From Streptomyces sp. CB01201 (GTDB lineage Bacteria > Actinomycetota > Actinomycetes > Streptomycetales > Streptomycetaceae), in assembly GCF_002803085.1 (NCBI RefSeq), contig NZ_NNBJ01000011.1, forward strand, positions 275,161 to 339,160: DNA of 64,000 nucleotides, given 5' to 3'. Position 1 is the stretch's first letter. Each line of letters begins with the position of its first letter. The position numbers and the translations under genes were made by a program. Positions 30,931 through 38,907 of the stretch are shown piece by piece. A model generated the notes under the pieces. The model was not told the origin of the DNA and ran no database searches. It saw only the letters and a list, made by a program, of their open reading frames with translations.

Positions 30931-31691
30931 CAGCTCTCCTGTGAGGCTGGGGCAGCCAGGTACCGCAGGAGCTGGGTGTCCATCTGTCCGCCCGAACGTC
31001 CTGCGGCGTACATGACGGTGCTCCGCTGGTTGTCAGCGTCGACAAGGACGATCAAGGCGTGGAGGATCGTGCAGAACTCGGCCAGTTCGTCCATGGAGGG
31101 GCCCGGCCCTCCGCTAGCTGCCTCCCATCGCTCTGACCAGAGGGTCACGGCGTCTGCGCCAAGGGAAAACTGTCCTTCGCTCAGCTGAGGATTCACGAAC
31201 CGCGCTATGTCGGTAGAGCGAGCTGAGCCAGCGCGGAAGGCAACCTCGGTGAGGTAGTCCGAAGGCAGGTCGGAGCCGTCCGCGAACAGCGTCAAGCCCT
31301 CAAATGCGGCCTGCTCCTGCTCCTCGGTCGGCTCGGTGTGGGCCCACTTGTCCCACGCCCATCGCCATACGGCGATGAGATGTGCATGGAAGGCAACCCG
31401 TACCGTGGCCGTTCTCGGCTCGGCCCGCACCAGCTTCAGCTCAGACACCCGCCGAAAGGCCTCCTGGTCGACGTCTTCGACGGGCATCGCGTTCGGCATG
31501 CTGCTGGTCTTGCCGGAGTTGCATTGGGCGCACGAGGTAACGAGGTTGGTCGGCTTGTCGCTGCCGCCGAGCGCCTGCGGGATGACGTGGTCGACGTTGA
31601 GCTTCACGCCGGGCGCCGTCGCTCCGCAGTACCGGCAAGCGTGGTTGTCCCTGCGGAGGATCTCGTAGCGGAGGCGCTTGGAGACGGCCAT
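30930..31691 (-). CDS. HNH endonuclease, 253 aa
   Basis: HNH domain at residues 15-60: C-R-Y-C-G-A-T-A-P-G, D-H-V-I-P-Q-A-L-G-G, N-L-V-T-S-C-A-Q-C-N-S-G-K. The long C-terminal part is helical without recognised domain. It ends next to the initiator start. HNH proteins like this occur by replication genes of several actinophages; a restriction-type or homing role is possible. Confidence 0.85.
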   Translation of the reverse strand: MAVSKRLRYEILRRDNHACRYCGATAPGVKLNVDHVIPQALGGSDKPTNLVTSCAQCNSGKTSSMPNAMPVEDVDQEAFRRVSELKLVRAEPRTATVRVAFHAHLIAVWRWAWDKWAHTEPTEEQEQAAFEGLTLFADGSDLPSDYLTEVAFRAGSARSTDIARFVNPQLSEGQFSLGADAVTLWSERWEAASGGPGPSMDELAEFCTILHALIVLVDADNQRSTVMYAAGRSGGQMDTQLLRYLAAPASQES

Positions 31692-31771
31692 CTCGGTCTT
31701 CTTCCTGGCGGTACGGGTAAGGGGTGCGGGTGCCGGTTAGCGGGGTCCGGCGCGGGCCGGGCGGGAGGCGG

Positions 31772-32617
31772 TCACGCGGCGGCCTTGCGGGCTTCGCGGC
31801 ACAGGTCGTGCGTGTACTGGAGGTCGAGGCCGAGCTTTTTGGCGATGAAGTGCTCGGACTCGCCGGCTTCGACGAGGCGGCGGATTTCGTCGCGGCGCAT
31901 CGAGTCGCGGCCGTTCGCCGCGATCGGCTCATAGCGGGGCGTCTTCTCCGGCCGGCAGGAGGGGTCGTCGATGTCCTCCCAGGCGAGGGGGCCGTGCCAG
32001 CCTTCGCGCGCGGCCAGGTTGCGGGCCATGGTGCGGGCTGCCAGGGGGACGCCGTGCTGTGCGGGATCCCAGGTCTGGACGGTGCGGTAGGCGTCGGCAA
32101 TCCGGCGGGCCGTGGAGGCCAGGACGCGTTCTCCTCGGGCGAGTTCGGTGAGGCGCCGCGGGTGGAATCCGAGGTGGGGGCCGAGGAGCGTGTACGGCCA
32201 CCCAATGGTGACGAGGGCCTGGATGCGCCGGCGGGTACCGGTGGCGTCGATGACCGTCGTCGGGGTGATGGGGGCCGGCTCGATGGGGAGGGCGAGGATC
32301 CGCTGTGCGACTTCGGTGCGGATGCGCTGGGCTCGCGGGTTGCGTGGCGGGCTGTCGTAGAGGATTCGGGCGATGGTTGCGGCCGAGACCTGCGCGGTCT
32401 TCTGGATCCTGGGGAGGCTGTGGCCGGCAGCGCGCAGGGCGGCGATGTGCTGGCGGACGGGTTCCGCGTCGACGAGGGGCTTCCAGGTGCCGTATCCGAT
32501 CTTCCGGTAGCGGCGCAGATCGTATGCGTTGCTCACGTCCCGGCATTTCCGGCACTTGCACTGGTGGTGCTTGGCCATGGTCAAGGTGCCGTGTCGAGGC
32601 GGGGTCGCGGTCGTCAT
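31772..32617 (-). CDS. HTH DNA-binding phage protein, 281 aa
   Basis: ATG 32617 (ATGA overlap). N-terminal C-K-C-R-K-C ribbon, then at least three helix-turn-helix segments (H-S-L-P-R-I-Q-K-T-A-Q-V-S-A-A-T-I-A-R; I-G-W-P-Y-T-L-L-G-P-H-L-G; R-D-E-I-R-R-L-V-E-A-G-E-S). Family is common in mycobacteriophages and Streptomyces phages with unknown target. Sits upstream of the HNH and replication genes. Confidence 0.75.
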   Translation of the reverse strand: MTTATPPRHGTLTMAKHHQCKCRKCRDVSNAYDLRRYRKIGYGTWKPLVDAEPVRQHIAALRAAGHSLPRIQKTAQVSAATIARILYDSPPRNPRAQRIRTEVAQRILALPIEPAPITPTTVIDATGTRRRIQALVTIGWPYTLLGPHLGFHPRRLTELARGERVLASTARRIADAYRTVQTWDPAQHGVPLAARTMARNLAAREGWHGPLAWEDIDDPSCRPEKTPRYEPIAANGRDSMRRDEIRRLVEAGESEHFIAKKLGLDLQYTHDLCREARKAAA

Positions 32618-32904
32618 TGCTGCTGCTCTCCCGTCGGGTAGAGGGGGCGGATGCTGGCGGCGTACTGGTCGAGGTGGCGGTCGAGTTCGCCGTCGATGGC
32701 GTCGCGGGGGTGGGCATGGAGGCGGTCGCCGAGGTGGCGGATGGCCGCGGTTTCGAGGCGGGTGCGGCGGTCCGCGGTGCGGCGGTCCTGGGTCCGGGCC
32801 GCCCGGCGGGTCCGCCAGGCGTCGCCGGTGAGCAGCACGCCGTATGCGGCTCCAGTGAGGAGGCCGAGGGCCGCGATGGTCGGGGCGTAGTCGAGGGGGT
32901 TCAT
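32614..32904 (-). CDS. Membrane-anchored small protein, 96 aa
   Basis: ATG 32904. Residues 8-28 hydrophobic (I-A-A-L-G-L-L-T-G-A-A-Y-G-V-L-L), followed by a long Arg-rich cytoplasmic helix. One membrane pass. Overlaps by ATGA on both sides. Confidence 0.6.
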   Translation of the reverse strand: MNPLDYAPTIAALGLLTGAAYGVLLTGDAWRTRRAARTQDRRTADRRTRLETAAIRHLGDRLHAHPRDAIDGELDRHLDQYAASIRPLYPTGEQQQ

Positions 32905-33251
32905 GCGGCTGCCCTCCCAGCCCTGGCCGCGGTCGTGCCACGCCACGTCCTTACGCCGCTGTGGTGGGCGGTGGGGCGGTCGGAGCAGGTCCAGCCGGCG
33001 GTGCGGACGTAGCCCTCGTCTTTGAGGAGGGTCATGAGCCGTCCCCAGTGGTGGGCGGGGTCGGGCGGGTCCGCGAGGTCACGGTTTTTGGCGACCTCGT
33101 AGCAGGTGAACGTCCGTCCGGTTGAGGCGACTTCGAGAAAGATGGGCCAGACTTCGGCGAGCCACGTCTCGTAGTCCTCGGCGCGACGCCGGGCCGCGGT
33201 GGTCTTGGGGGCGGGGATGCTGCCGTCGAGGGCAGGCTGGATGAGGGTCAT
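32901..33251 (-). CDS. Winged-helix-like hypothetical protein, 116 aa
   Basis: ATG 33251. F-T-C-Y-E-V-A-K-N-R-D-L-A-D and H-H-W-G-R-L-M-T-L-L-K-D-E-G-Y-V form a helix-turn-helix plus wing, as in Streptomyces phage proteins ending in W-T-C-S-D-R-P-T. A DNA-binding role is likely. Confidence 0.6.
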   Translation of the reverse strand: MTLIQPALDGSIPAPKTTAARRRAEDYETWLAEVWPIFLEVASTGRTFTCYEVAKNRDLADPPDPAHHWGRLMTLLKDEGYVRTAGWTCSDRPTAHHSGVRTWRGTTAARAGRAAA

Positions 33252-33511
33252 GACGCCGCTCCGTAGCTGACACGGACGGTTGTCGTGCGCAGAACGCGGT
33301 TGACGGTGTCGTCTACGGCCTTGGCGAGTTCGGCGATCAGCTCGCTGCGGTTCTCGTCGGTGAGCTGGTCGCCTGTAGCGATGTGCACGGCGGCGTTCCA
33401 CTCGCCCGTGACCGCACGGAATCCGAGCGAGGGTCCGACCAGCAAGTCGGCGGCGGTGACGGCGGCCTCCCATTCGGCGATGGTCATCGGCCGCATGCTC
33501 TGCGGGTTCAT
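33248..33511 (-). CDS. Hypothetical protein, 87 aa
   Basis: ATG 33511, overlaps both neighbours by 4 bases. Alpha/beta pattern (G-P-S-L-G-F-R-A-V-T-G, A-V-H-I-A-T-G). Unknown. Confidence 0.55.
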   Translation of the reverse strand: MNPQSMRPMTIAEWEAAVTAADLLVGPSLGFRAVTGEWNAAVHIATGDQLTDENRSELIAELAKAVDDTVNRVLRTTTVRVSYGAAS

Positions 33512-33786
33512 GACGTGCTCCCCTCGGTTCCGGCGCGCTCCGCGACGGCCCAGCCGTGCTCGCAGGATTGGTTCCGCAGGAGGTAGCCGCCGGGCTTGCG
33601 GACGCCACCGCCGTGAATGACGTCGCCGGCGTCGATGGTGTGGACCGGTGTGGCGTGGAGCTGTTCGCAGAGACCGGCGATCGGGTCGAGGCCGTACTCC
33701 TCGATGCGATTGAGGGCGTCGGCTAGATCGGCCCAGAGGGAGTACTCGATGGCGTCGTAGAGGCGGTCCTCGATGGGATCGGTCAT
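33508..33786 (-). CDS. Hypothetical protein, 92 aa
   Basis: ATG 33786 (AAGGAGAA RBS). Acidic N-terminal half, C-terminal H-G-G-G-V-R-K-P-G-G-Y-L-L-R-N-Q-S-C-E-H-G. Unknown function; upstream 65-base spacer carries a hairpin. Confidence 0.55.
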   Translation of the reverse strand: MTDPIEDRLYDAIEYSLWADLADALNRIEEYGLDPIAGLCEQLHATPVHTIDAGDVIHGGGVRKPGGYLLRNQSCEHGWAVAERAGTEGSTS

Positions 33787-33808
33787 GGCGTGTTCTCCTT
33801 GGATGGCC

Positions 33809-33843
33809 GGGGCCCCTGCCTGTTTGCGGCGGGCAGGAGCCCC
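33809..33843. terminator. GC-rich hairpin between the ATPase gene and the next gene
   Basis: GGGGCCCCTGCC pairs imperfectly with GGGCAGGAGCCCC (about 33809-33843). No U-run; may be an attenuator or processing site within the early operon. Confidence 0.4.
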
Positions 33844-33851
33844 GAAGGCGG

Positions 33852-34664
33852 TCAGGCGGTGGGGGCGGGCGGCTGCGCCGCCTCTTGCTCGGCGGACTTG
33901 GGCTCGGCGCTCAGCCAGGCGAGGAGCGGGCTGGCAATGTCGCGGGCTCCGTTCGGCCGCTCGATGACCTTGCGGCTGAGGCCGGGACACCGGGACTTGA
34001 GGACTTCGAGCCGGTTGTCGAGGTCCATGGAGACGGCGATGTCGAACTCGTACTCGATGCCCTTGCGCTGCTCGGGGCGGGTGCCAACGCGGGTCGGTTC
34101 TTTCCGGCCGCGTTCGTTCTCCTGGAGCACCCACTCGGTGTATGAGCGCATCGAGGCGACGACGTGGCCGGGGTAGGCGAGGATCGCGGCGATCATCTCG
34201 TTCTGGAGCGGAGTGCCGTCCTTCCAGCCCGCGAACTTGTTGCCGCCGTACTTACTGCTGGCCTTGTCGACTTGGTCGAGGGTGCCGTCTGTGCCGGTCC
34301 AGAAGTGGCTCAGGCTGTCGACGAACACGGTCGGGTATCCGGCTTGCGCCGCGGCATCCAGTACGCGGATCAGGTCGCGGGGGTTGTAGGTGTCCATCGG
34401 GCAGCTGTCGAACTGGATGCCGCCGATGCCCGCGTAGAGGCTGGCCGCGCCCTTTTCGGTGTCGATGACCGCGAAGGGCTTGCCCTCGGACAGGCCGTGG
34501 GCGATGCCGAGGCCGGTCCAGGTCTTGCCGGAGCCGGACACGCCCTGAATGGACAGGCGGGCCTTGCGTCCGGCCTTGGTGGCGGGCCGGAAAGCGAAGC
34601 CGTTGTCGGCCGCGGGAGCCTGGCTCTGGCGGCCGGTACGGACCGGCGGGGGAAGCTGGTTCAC
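33852..34664 (-). CDS. RecA/Sak4-like recombination ATPase
   Basis: 270 residues from GTG 34664 (AGGAG RBS). Walker A G-V-S-G-S-G-K-T at 41-48; Walker B P-T-V-F-V-D-S with Asp116; downstream E-F-D-I-A-V-S-M-D-L. Sak4-type single-strand-annealing ATPases have a compact RecA core like this and pair with a 5'-3' exonuclease, which is the next gene upstream. Likely phage recombination/replication repair. Confidence 0.75.
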   Translation of the reverse strand: MNQLPPPVRTGRQSQAPAADNGFAFRPATKAGRKARLSIQGVSGSGKTWTGLGIAHGLSEGKPFAVIDTEKGAASLYAGIGGIQFDSCPMDTYNPRDLIRVLDAAAQAGYPTVFVDSLSHFWTGTDGTLDQVDKASSKYGGNKFAGWKDGTPLQNEMIAAILAYPGHVVASMRSYTEWVLQENERGRKEPTRVGTRPEQRKGIEYEFDIAVSMDLDNRLEVLKSRCPGLSRKVIERPNGARDIASPLLAWLSAEPKSAEQEAAQPPAPTA

Positions 34665-34673
34665 GGACTGCTC

Positions 34674-35504
34674 CTAGCTGTACTGGCGCTCGACCCAGGC
34701 GGGGAGCGGGATGAGAGCGGTGGTCGGGAAGTAGCCGGGCCAGTTGCCCGTGGCCATGCCGTGGGCGTAGTGGTAGAGGGCCTTCTCGTTGAGGCGCCGG
34801 CCGATGTCCATGGCGGTCACGTCGAGTTCGGCGACAGTCACCAGGTAGGGCGGCTGCTTCTCCTGGAAGATGAAGACGAACCTGGCCTCAGGGCCGACCA
34901 GTTCGAGCTCCCAGGCGCCCGCGCGGTACCAGTCCGCCTGTTGGTGATAGCCCCACTTGTGGACGGTCTTGGAGATCTCTTCGGGGTCGACGCTGGTGGT
35001 GGTCTTGTAGTCGACGATCTCGTTGTCACGGAGCCAGTCGGGGCGGGCCCGCCGCCAGATCCCGTCGGCCTCCCAGAACATCGACTGTTCGGCGACACCG
35101 GAGCCGGGCTCCAGCAGGTCCGCGGCCTCCTGATGCTGGCGCAACGCTGCGGCCATGGCCTTGACCTGGTCGAGTTCGGCCTGCTTCAGCGGTACAGCCC
35201 CGGCGGCGCGGATCGCGGACACCTCGGCCTTGATGGCGGTCGTGTTCCACTTCTCCGCATCGACGACGACGAGCTCCGGACCGTCTCCGAGGACGAGCTT
35301 GTGCGCGGCGGTGCCAACGTCGAAGGCCTTCTTCGGCGGCTGCGGGTTGTCGAGAGCCCACTTGAACCGGGCCGGGCAGTCCGCGAGTTGCCGCGCTCCG
35401 GTCGACGAGAGGCTGCCGCCAGGGACCGGATCGGAGTGGTAGACCTCGGCCGGGATGTCGTACAGGCCGGGGATGATCTCGGCCGTCGCTGTCGGGGCGG
35501 TCAT
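34674..35504 (-). CDS. PD-(D/E)XK exonuclease (RecE/Cas4-like)
   Basis: 276 residues. Motifs: S-S-T-G-A-R-Q-L near residue 33, His68 in A-A-H-K, Asp156 in R-P-D-W-L, and D165-x-K167 in V-D-Y-K-T. This is the PD-(D/E)XK nuclease core of phage exonuclease VIII/RecE-type enzymes that make 3' tails. Partner is the adjacent ATPase. Start overlaps the previous stop (ATGA). Confidence 0.8.
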   Translation of the reverse strand: MTAPTATAEIIPGLYDIPAEVYHSDPVPGGSLSSTGARQLADCPARFKWALDNPQPPKKAFDVGTAAHKLVLGDGPELVVVDAEKWNTTAIKAEVSAIRAAGAVPLKQAELDQVKAMAAALRQHQEAADLLEPGSGVAEQSMFWEADGIWRRARPDWLRDNEIVDYKTTTSVDPEEISKTVHKWGYHQQADWYRAGAWELELVGPEARFVFIFQEKQPPYLVTVAELDVTAMDIGRRLNEKALYHYAHGMATGNWPGYFPTTALIPLPAWVERQYS

Positions 35505-35761
35505 GAGGCGTACCTCCGAGCGATGCCGGCCACGGCTCGCGCCGCCGTTTCGCAGTCAGGGGCTTGGCGGATGGCCATTGCGGCGGCACTGAGGATGGTG
35601 GCGGCGTAAGCGTTCATGAGGCGGGAGGCGTTGTCGTCCAGCCAGCCGCCGTCCTCCAAGGCGCTGCGCAAGGCGGTGGCGGGTTCGCAGCCCTCGCATG
35701 TCCCGTCGGTAGTGAAGGGTCCGTCGGTGTCACCGCAGTGGCGGCAGGCGAGCGGGGTCAT
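35501..35761 (-). CDS. Zinc-ribbon protein, 86 aa
   Basis: ATG 35761. C-R-H-C-G-D ... C-E-G-C-E ribbon in the first 30 residues, then helices (L-M-N-A-Y-A-A-T-I-L). Overlaps the exonuclease start. Unknown role. Confidence 0.6.
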   Translation of the reverse strand: MTPLACRHCGDTDGPFTTDGTCEGCEPATALRSALEDGGWLDDNASRLMNAYAATILSAAAMAIRQAPDCETAARAVAGIARRYAS

Positions 35762-35991
35762 CAGAACGGCTCCGTCTCGGTGTGACGGGCGCGGGGCCAC
35801 AACGGAAGCCGGAAGGTGCGGAGTTGGTCGAGGCAGGCGCATTCGTCCCAGCCCGCGTCGGAGCCGTAGGCGATCCAACCCCCGCGACTGCCGGAACAGT
35901 CGGGACAGTTGGGGTCGGGCTCTCGGGTGACGTTCACGGCCCGCTGGTACAGCCCTACTGTCCAGCGGCCGATGCGAAGAGTGGTGCTCAT
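35761..35991 (-). CDS. Small Cys-rich protein, 76 aa
   Basis: ATG 35991. C-P-D-C-S-G-S-R-G-G resembles one DnaJ-type zinc repeat, with C-A-C later. Overlaps the next gene (ATGA). Unknown. Confidence 0.55.
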   Translation of the reverse strand: MSTTLRIGRWTVGLYQRAVNVTREPDPNCPDCSGSRGGWIAYGSDAGWDECACLDQLRTFRLPLWPRARHTETEPF

Positions 35992-36016
35992 GTGCTTGGC
36001 CTTTCGGGTGTTGGTG

Positions 36017-36146
36017 GCCAGGCCGCCCCGGTTAGAGGGGGCGAGGCGGCCTGGCGTGCCGCGGAGCCCGGGGGCGGCTCTACGCGGCGTCTATGGGTGG
36101 TGGTGGGGTCCGCGCCACTGGCCGGTGGCATCCGGAGGCGCGGACC
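36017..36146. other. Structured 158-base gap with two long hairpins
   Basis: In an otherwise overlapping operon, 35992-36149 is non-coding. Hairpin A: GCCAGGCCGCC (36017-36027) with GGCGGCCTGGC (36045-36055). Hairpin B: GGTCCGCGCC (36107-36116) with GGCGCGGACC (36137-36146). May be a terminator pair, an RNA processing site or a small RNA. Confidence 0.55.
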
Positions 36147-36149
36147 GGT

Positions 36150-36620
36150 CTAGGCGGCGCCCTGCACGAGCCGGTCGGCGAGGACCGGGAGTTCGACGGT
36201 GTCGGTGTCCGGCACCCAGCCCGGCACGTGCGTGGGGCTGACGACCGGCCCCGATGCGAAGCGTTCGGTGAGGCTGCGGACGTCGATCTCCTGCGTCCGC
36301 GAGCCGGCCGCATCCGCCTTGACCGCGACGGTCAGTCGCTGCTCCAGTTCGCGGAGCTGTCGTTCCAGGTCGCGGATGGTGGCCTGTTGGCAGACGACGA
36401 CTTTCTCGGCGCTGGCCGACTTGTCTTCGGCGTACTGCCACAGGGCGTGTACGTCGGCGTTGTCGGCCATGATCCGCTCGAAGAAGTCGTCGGCCGCGGC
36501 CCGCCATTCCAGCAGGGCGGCGATGTCGGCACGCGCTGCGGCGAGTTCCTGCTTGGCGCGGTGCAGGCGGCCTTCAGGCGTGTGCCGGCCCGGGGTCCGC
36601 CACGGCAAGGTGATGGTCAT
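36150..36620 (-). CDS. Coiled-coil hypothetical protein, 156 aa
   Basis: Residues 15-110 predict continuous coiled coil (A-K-Q-E-L-A-A-A-R-A-D-I-A and R-D-L-E-R-Q-L-R-E-L-E-Q-R-L). C-terminal 40 residues are polar. Start overlaps the next gene by ATGA. Unknown role. Confidence 0.6.
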   Translation of the reverse strand: MTITLPWRTPGRHTPEGRLHRAKQELAAARADIAALLEWRAAADDFFERIMADNADVHALWQYAEDKSASAEKVVVCQQATIRDLERQLRELEQRLTVAVKADAAGSRTQEIDVRSLTERFASGPVVSPTHVPGWVPDTDTVELPVLADRLVQGAA

Positions 36621-36982
36621 CCCTCGTCACCGTCCTCGGGGCCGCACACGCAGTCATCGGGGTCCGCGCCCTGGCCGATAGCGCAAGCGCAGTAGATGTC
36701 GCCGAACGGGCTGCTCACGGTCTGGCCGAAGCAGTGGTCGCACTCGCCCGGCCGCCACTCCGCCTCGTCGTCGGCCATTTGGGCGACACAGCCGTCGCAG
36801 CCGTCGCCGTACCAGGTCCCGTCGATGAACTCGCCCTCGCACTCACGCGGGCTCTCGGCCTGGGCTTCCTCGGCCGCGTGGCGCTCCTCGTCGGCGATGT
36901 CGAGGGCGATCTCCGCGGCCTTCTCCTCGGCCGCCGTCGGGTACTCGCGCTCCTCGTCGGCGTGCTGTTCGTAGTCGTTCAC
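36617..36982 (-). CDS. Acidic cysteine-rich protein, 121 aa
   Basis: GTG 36982 (GTGA overlap). Very acidic N-terminal half; then C-D-G-C-V, C-D-H-C-F-G, C-A-C and C-V-C-G, at least eight cysteines, suggesting two zinc ribbons. Acidic character might suggest a DNA mimic, but this is speculation. Confidence 0.6.
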   Translation of the reverse strand: MNDYEQHADEEREYPTAAEEKAAEIALDIADEERHAAEEAQAESPRECEGEFIDGTWYGDGCDGCVAQMADDEAEWRPGECDHCFGQTVSSPFGDIYCACAIGQGADPDDCVCGPEDGDEG

Positions 36983-37140
36983 GGTCGGTCCCCCTGGCGC
37001 TGGTGCGGAATGCGGGTGCGGGCGGCTTCGCGGCGCTCTGCGCGCTGGTTGCTGAGGTGCTGGCCCCAGACCGCGAGGAAACCGATGAGGCCGATTAGGC
37101 CTGCGGTCCATGCGATGGACGGCCACGGGTTGTCGGTCAT
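36979..37140 (-). CDS. Small single-pass membrane protein, 53 aa
   Basis: ATG 37140. One hydrophobic segment (I-A-W-T-A-G-L-I-G-L-I-G-F-L-A-V-W) followed by a basic tail. Overlaps both neighbours by 4 bases. Could be a superinfection-exclusion type protein. Confidence 0.6.
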   Translation of the reverse strand: MTDNPWPSIAWTAGLIGLIGFLAVWGQHLSNQRAERREAARTRIPHQRQGDRP

Positions 37141-37484
37141 GAGGTCACCGGCTCTCGCGGGATGCCGAGTCCGACGCTCAGGTCGTCGTTCTCCTGTCGG
37201 AGCCGGGCGTTCTCCTGGAGGAGATCGTCGACCACGGCCATGGGCGTGATCAGCGCGATTGCGTTGCGCCACGGCTGGTTGTCGGGCGTGTGCTCGCCGA
37301 GAAGGTCGGCCGGGGCGACAGCGGCGGCGAACTCGTCCAGGAGCTGGCCGAGGTGGCGCCGGTCGCGCTTGACCTCGTCCAACTCGCTGCGAAGGCGGGT
37401 GATCTCCTGGACGGCGACGCGGTACGCCTCGGTCATGGCGATCTCGGCGGCGTTGGTGTCGGCGGCGGTGAGGTCAGTCGTCAT
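37137..37484 (-). CDS. Hypothetical protein, 115 aa
   Basis: ATG 37484 preferred over GTG 37493. Helical with a coiled-coil segment (R-L-R-S-E-L-D-E-V-K-R-D-R-R) and D-N-Q-P-W-R-N-A-I. Unknown, coupled to neighbours. Confidence 0.6.
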   Translation of the reverse strand: MTTDLTAADTNAAEIAMTEAYRVAVQEITRLRSELDEVKRDRRHLGQLLDEFAAAVAPADLLGEHTPDNQPWRNAIALITPMAVVDDLLQENARLRQENDDLSVGLGIPREPVTS

Positions 37485-37872
37485 CGCGCTCACCGGCCTC
37501 GGTGGCGACGCCGAACGGTTCCCAGATGGCGGCCATGGTCTTCGCCCGGTCGGCCAGCCACGCCTTCACGGCGGGCTCGTCGGCCTCGGTGACGGTGCAC
37601 TCGGTGGACCGGATGATGGCCTTGCGCTGGAGGACCCAGAAGACCTTGAGCACGTCCGGGCCCGGCGTCTCGCCCTCCTCCAGGAACTCGCCGCTGTCGC
37701 GCTGCCAGTCCCAGCGGAACACGAGGTTCATGTCGTGGTCCGCGTCGCCCCAGTCGGCGTGGAACTGGTCCCACGAGTCGTAGACGTCGTGCAACCCACG
37801 CTCGTAGTAGTTGCCTTCGGTGCAGTAGTACGGGTGGTCGATCTCCCACAGGTGCGGGGTCGGTTCAGACAT
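37474..37872 (-). CDS. Conserved hypothetical protein, 132 aa
   Basis: Rich in Trp, Tyr and acidic residues (H-P-Y-Y-C-T-E-G-N-Y-Y, F-R-W-D-W-Q-R-D-S-G-E). No domain recognised. Starts where a tiny upstream gene ends. Confidence 0.65.
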   Translation of the reverse strand: MSEPTPHLWEIDHPYYCTEGNYYERGLHDVYDSWDQFHADWGDADHDMNLVFRWDWQRDSGEFLEEGETPGPDVLKVFWVLQRKAIIRSTECTVTEADEPAVKAWLADRAKTMAAIWEPFGVATEAGERDDD

Positions 37873-37972
37873 TGTTCCCCCAGGTGCGTCGGCATGCCCA
37901 GATCAGGGCGGCGGTGGATGCGGCGAGGTCGAGGGCCGCGAGGACGGCCACGATGCGAAGGCTCGGGCTCAC
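37865..37972 (-). CDS. Possible tiny membrane protein, 35 aa
   Basis: Found by hand: GTG 37972 overlaps the HTH gene stop (GTGA) and the frame ends at 37865. One hydrophobic helix (L-R-I-V-A-V-L-A-A-L-D-L-A). Overlaps at both ends support it, but it is very short. Confidence 0.45.
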   Translation of the reverse strand: MSPSLRIVAVLAALDLAASTAALIWACRRTWGNNV

Positions 37973-38277
37973 GAGGCGGCTCCGCACGAGTTGCAGGTGA
38001 AGCCTCCGGGCGGGCTGCCCTTGCAGGCCGGGCAGGCCACGAGCTGGCAGCGCACGAGCACGGTGAGGAGATCGGTGTTCAACGCCTCGGCGGCCGCGAC
38101 CAAGTAGTCGACGGAGATCTCCTTACGGCGGCCTGACTCCACGTTGGCGAGCGCCGACCGCTTCGTCGGGTAGCCCAGTTCGGTCATGCGGTCCGCCAAG
38201 AGCTGAGCGGAGACGCCTTGCTCGTGGCGCATCGCGCGCAATACAGAGACCACTGCGGAGGACACGAGCAGCGTCAT
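37969..38277 (-). CDS. XRE-type HTH protein with C-terminal zinc ribbon
   Basis: 102 residues. Residues 10-75 are an XRE/Cro-type helix-turn-helix (V-S-A-Q-L-L-A-D-R-M-T-E-L-G and A-L-A-N-V-E-S-G). C-terminal C-P-A-C-K ... C-N-S-C-G ribbon. Likely early transcription regulator. Confidence 0.75.
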   Translation of the reverse strand: MTLLVSSAVVSVLRAMRHEQGVSAQLLADRMTELGYPTKRSALANVESGRRKEISVDYLVAAAEALNTDLLTVLVRCQLVACPACKGSPPGGFTCNSCGAAS

Positions 38278-38513
38278 GAGGTCACCGCCCGACGCTTGCT
38301 GGCGTGGCCCATGTAGTCGCGGGGCTTCGCGGTCTGTGCCCGCCACGAAGCGAGACCCTCGATCAGCCCGGCGATCTGCGCGGCGGTCTTGCCGTCCAGT
38401 CGCGGCTCGTCGCCGGCCTCTGCGCAGGCGCGGCCCTTGATGAAGTTCGCCATGAACGCGGCCGGGTTCTGCGACTTCCGGGACCGGGCTTCGGCGATGG
38501 TGAAGGCGCTCAT
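38274..38513 (-). CDS. Hypothetical protein, 79 aa
   Basis: ATG 38513. Basic N-terminal helix, K-G-R-A-C-A-E-A-G-D and A-A-Q-I-A-G-L-I-E-G-L-A-S-W. Unknown; ATGA overlaps. Confidence 0.55.
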   Translation of the reverse strand: MSAFTIAEARSRKSQNPAAFMANFIKGRACAEAGDEPRLDGKTAAQIAGLIEGLASWRAQTAKPRDYMGHASKRRAVTS

Positions 38514-38686
38514 GCTGCCACCTGCCCGGCGTACTGCTCGTGGACCTTCTGGATCGCGTCCAGGTACGTCTCGCGCATCCACGGCTGCCAGAACCGCTCG
38601 GGCCCGTAGTAGTCGTGGAACTCCTCGTCGACGGCGGCCAGTTCGGCCTCTTCGACGTCCTCGGCGCGGACCATGCGGATGTCCAT
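38510..38686 (-). CDS. Small acidic protein, 58 aa
   Basis: ATG 38686. D-V-E-E-A-E-L-A-A-V-D-E-E-F-H-D-Y-Y-G-P acidic stretch. Overlaps next stop (TGATG). Unknown. Confidence 0.5.
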   Translation of the reverse strand: MDIRMVRAEDVEEAELAAVDEEFHDYYGPERFWQPWMRETYLDAIQKVHEQYAGQVAA

Positions 38687-38907
38687 CACGCCACCGCCTT
38701 CAGCGACTGGCACTCCTGCATGTCGGCGGCGACGGCGAGGAGTTCAGCGGCGCGCCGCAGCGTGTCGGGGCGAGTCTCGGTGAGGTGCAGCGTGGCGGCG
38801 CCACTGAGACGGAGGACGAGGTCGCTCTCAATAGCGCCGTCGAGCCTCAGGTCCTCGGGGAGGCCATCGAGAAAGATCGTCGTGTGGATGACGCGGGTCT
38901 GCTTCAT
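38686..38907 (-). CDS. Small hypothetical protein, 73 aa
   Basis: ATG 38907. N-terminal strand (V-I-H-T-T-I-F-L-D-G-L), then amphipathic helix L-R-R-A-A-E-L-L-A-V-A-A. Resembles short Streptomyces mobile-element proteins. Unknown. Confidence 0.5.
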   Translation of the reverse strand: MKQTRVIHTTIFLDGLPEDLRLDGAIESDLVLRLSGAATLHLTETRPDTLRRAAELLAVAADMQECQSLKAVA

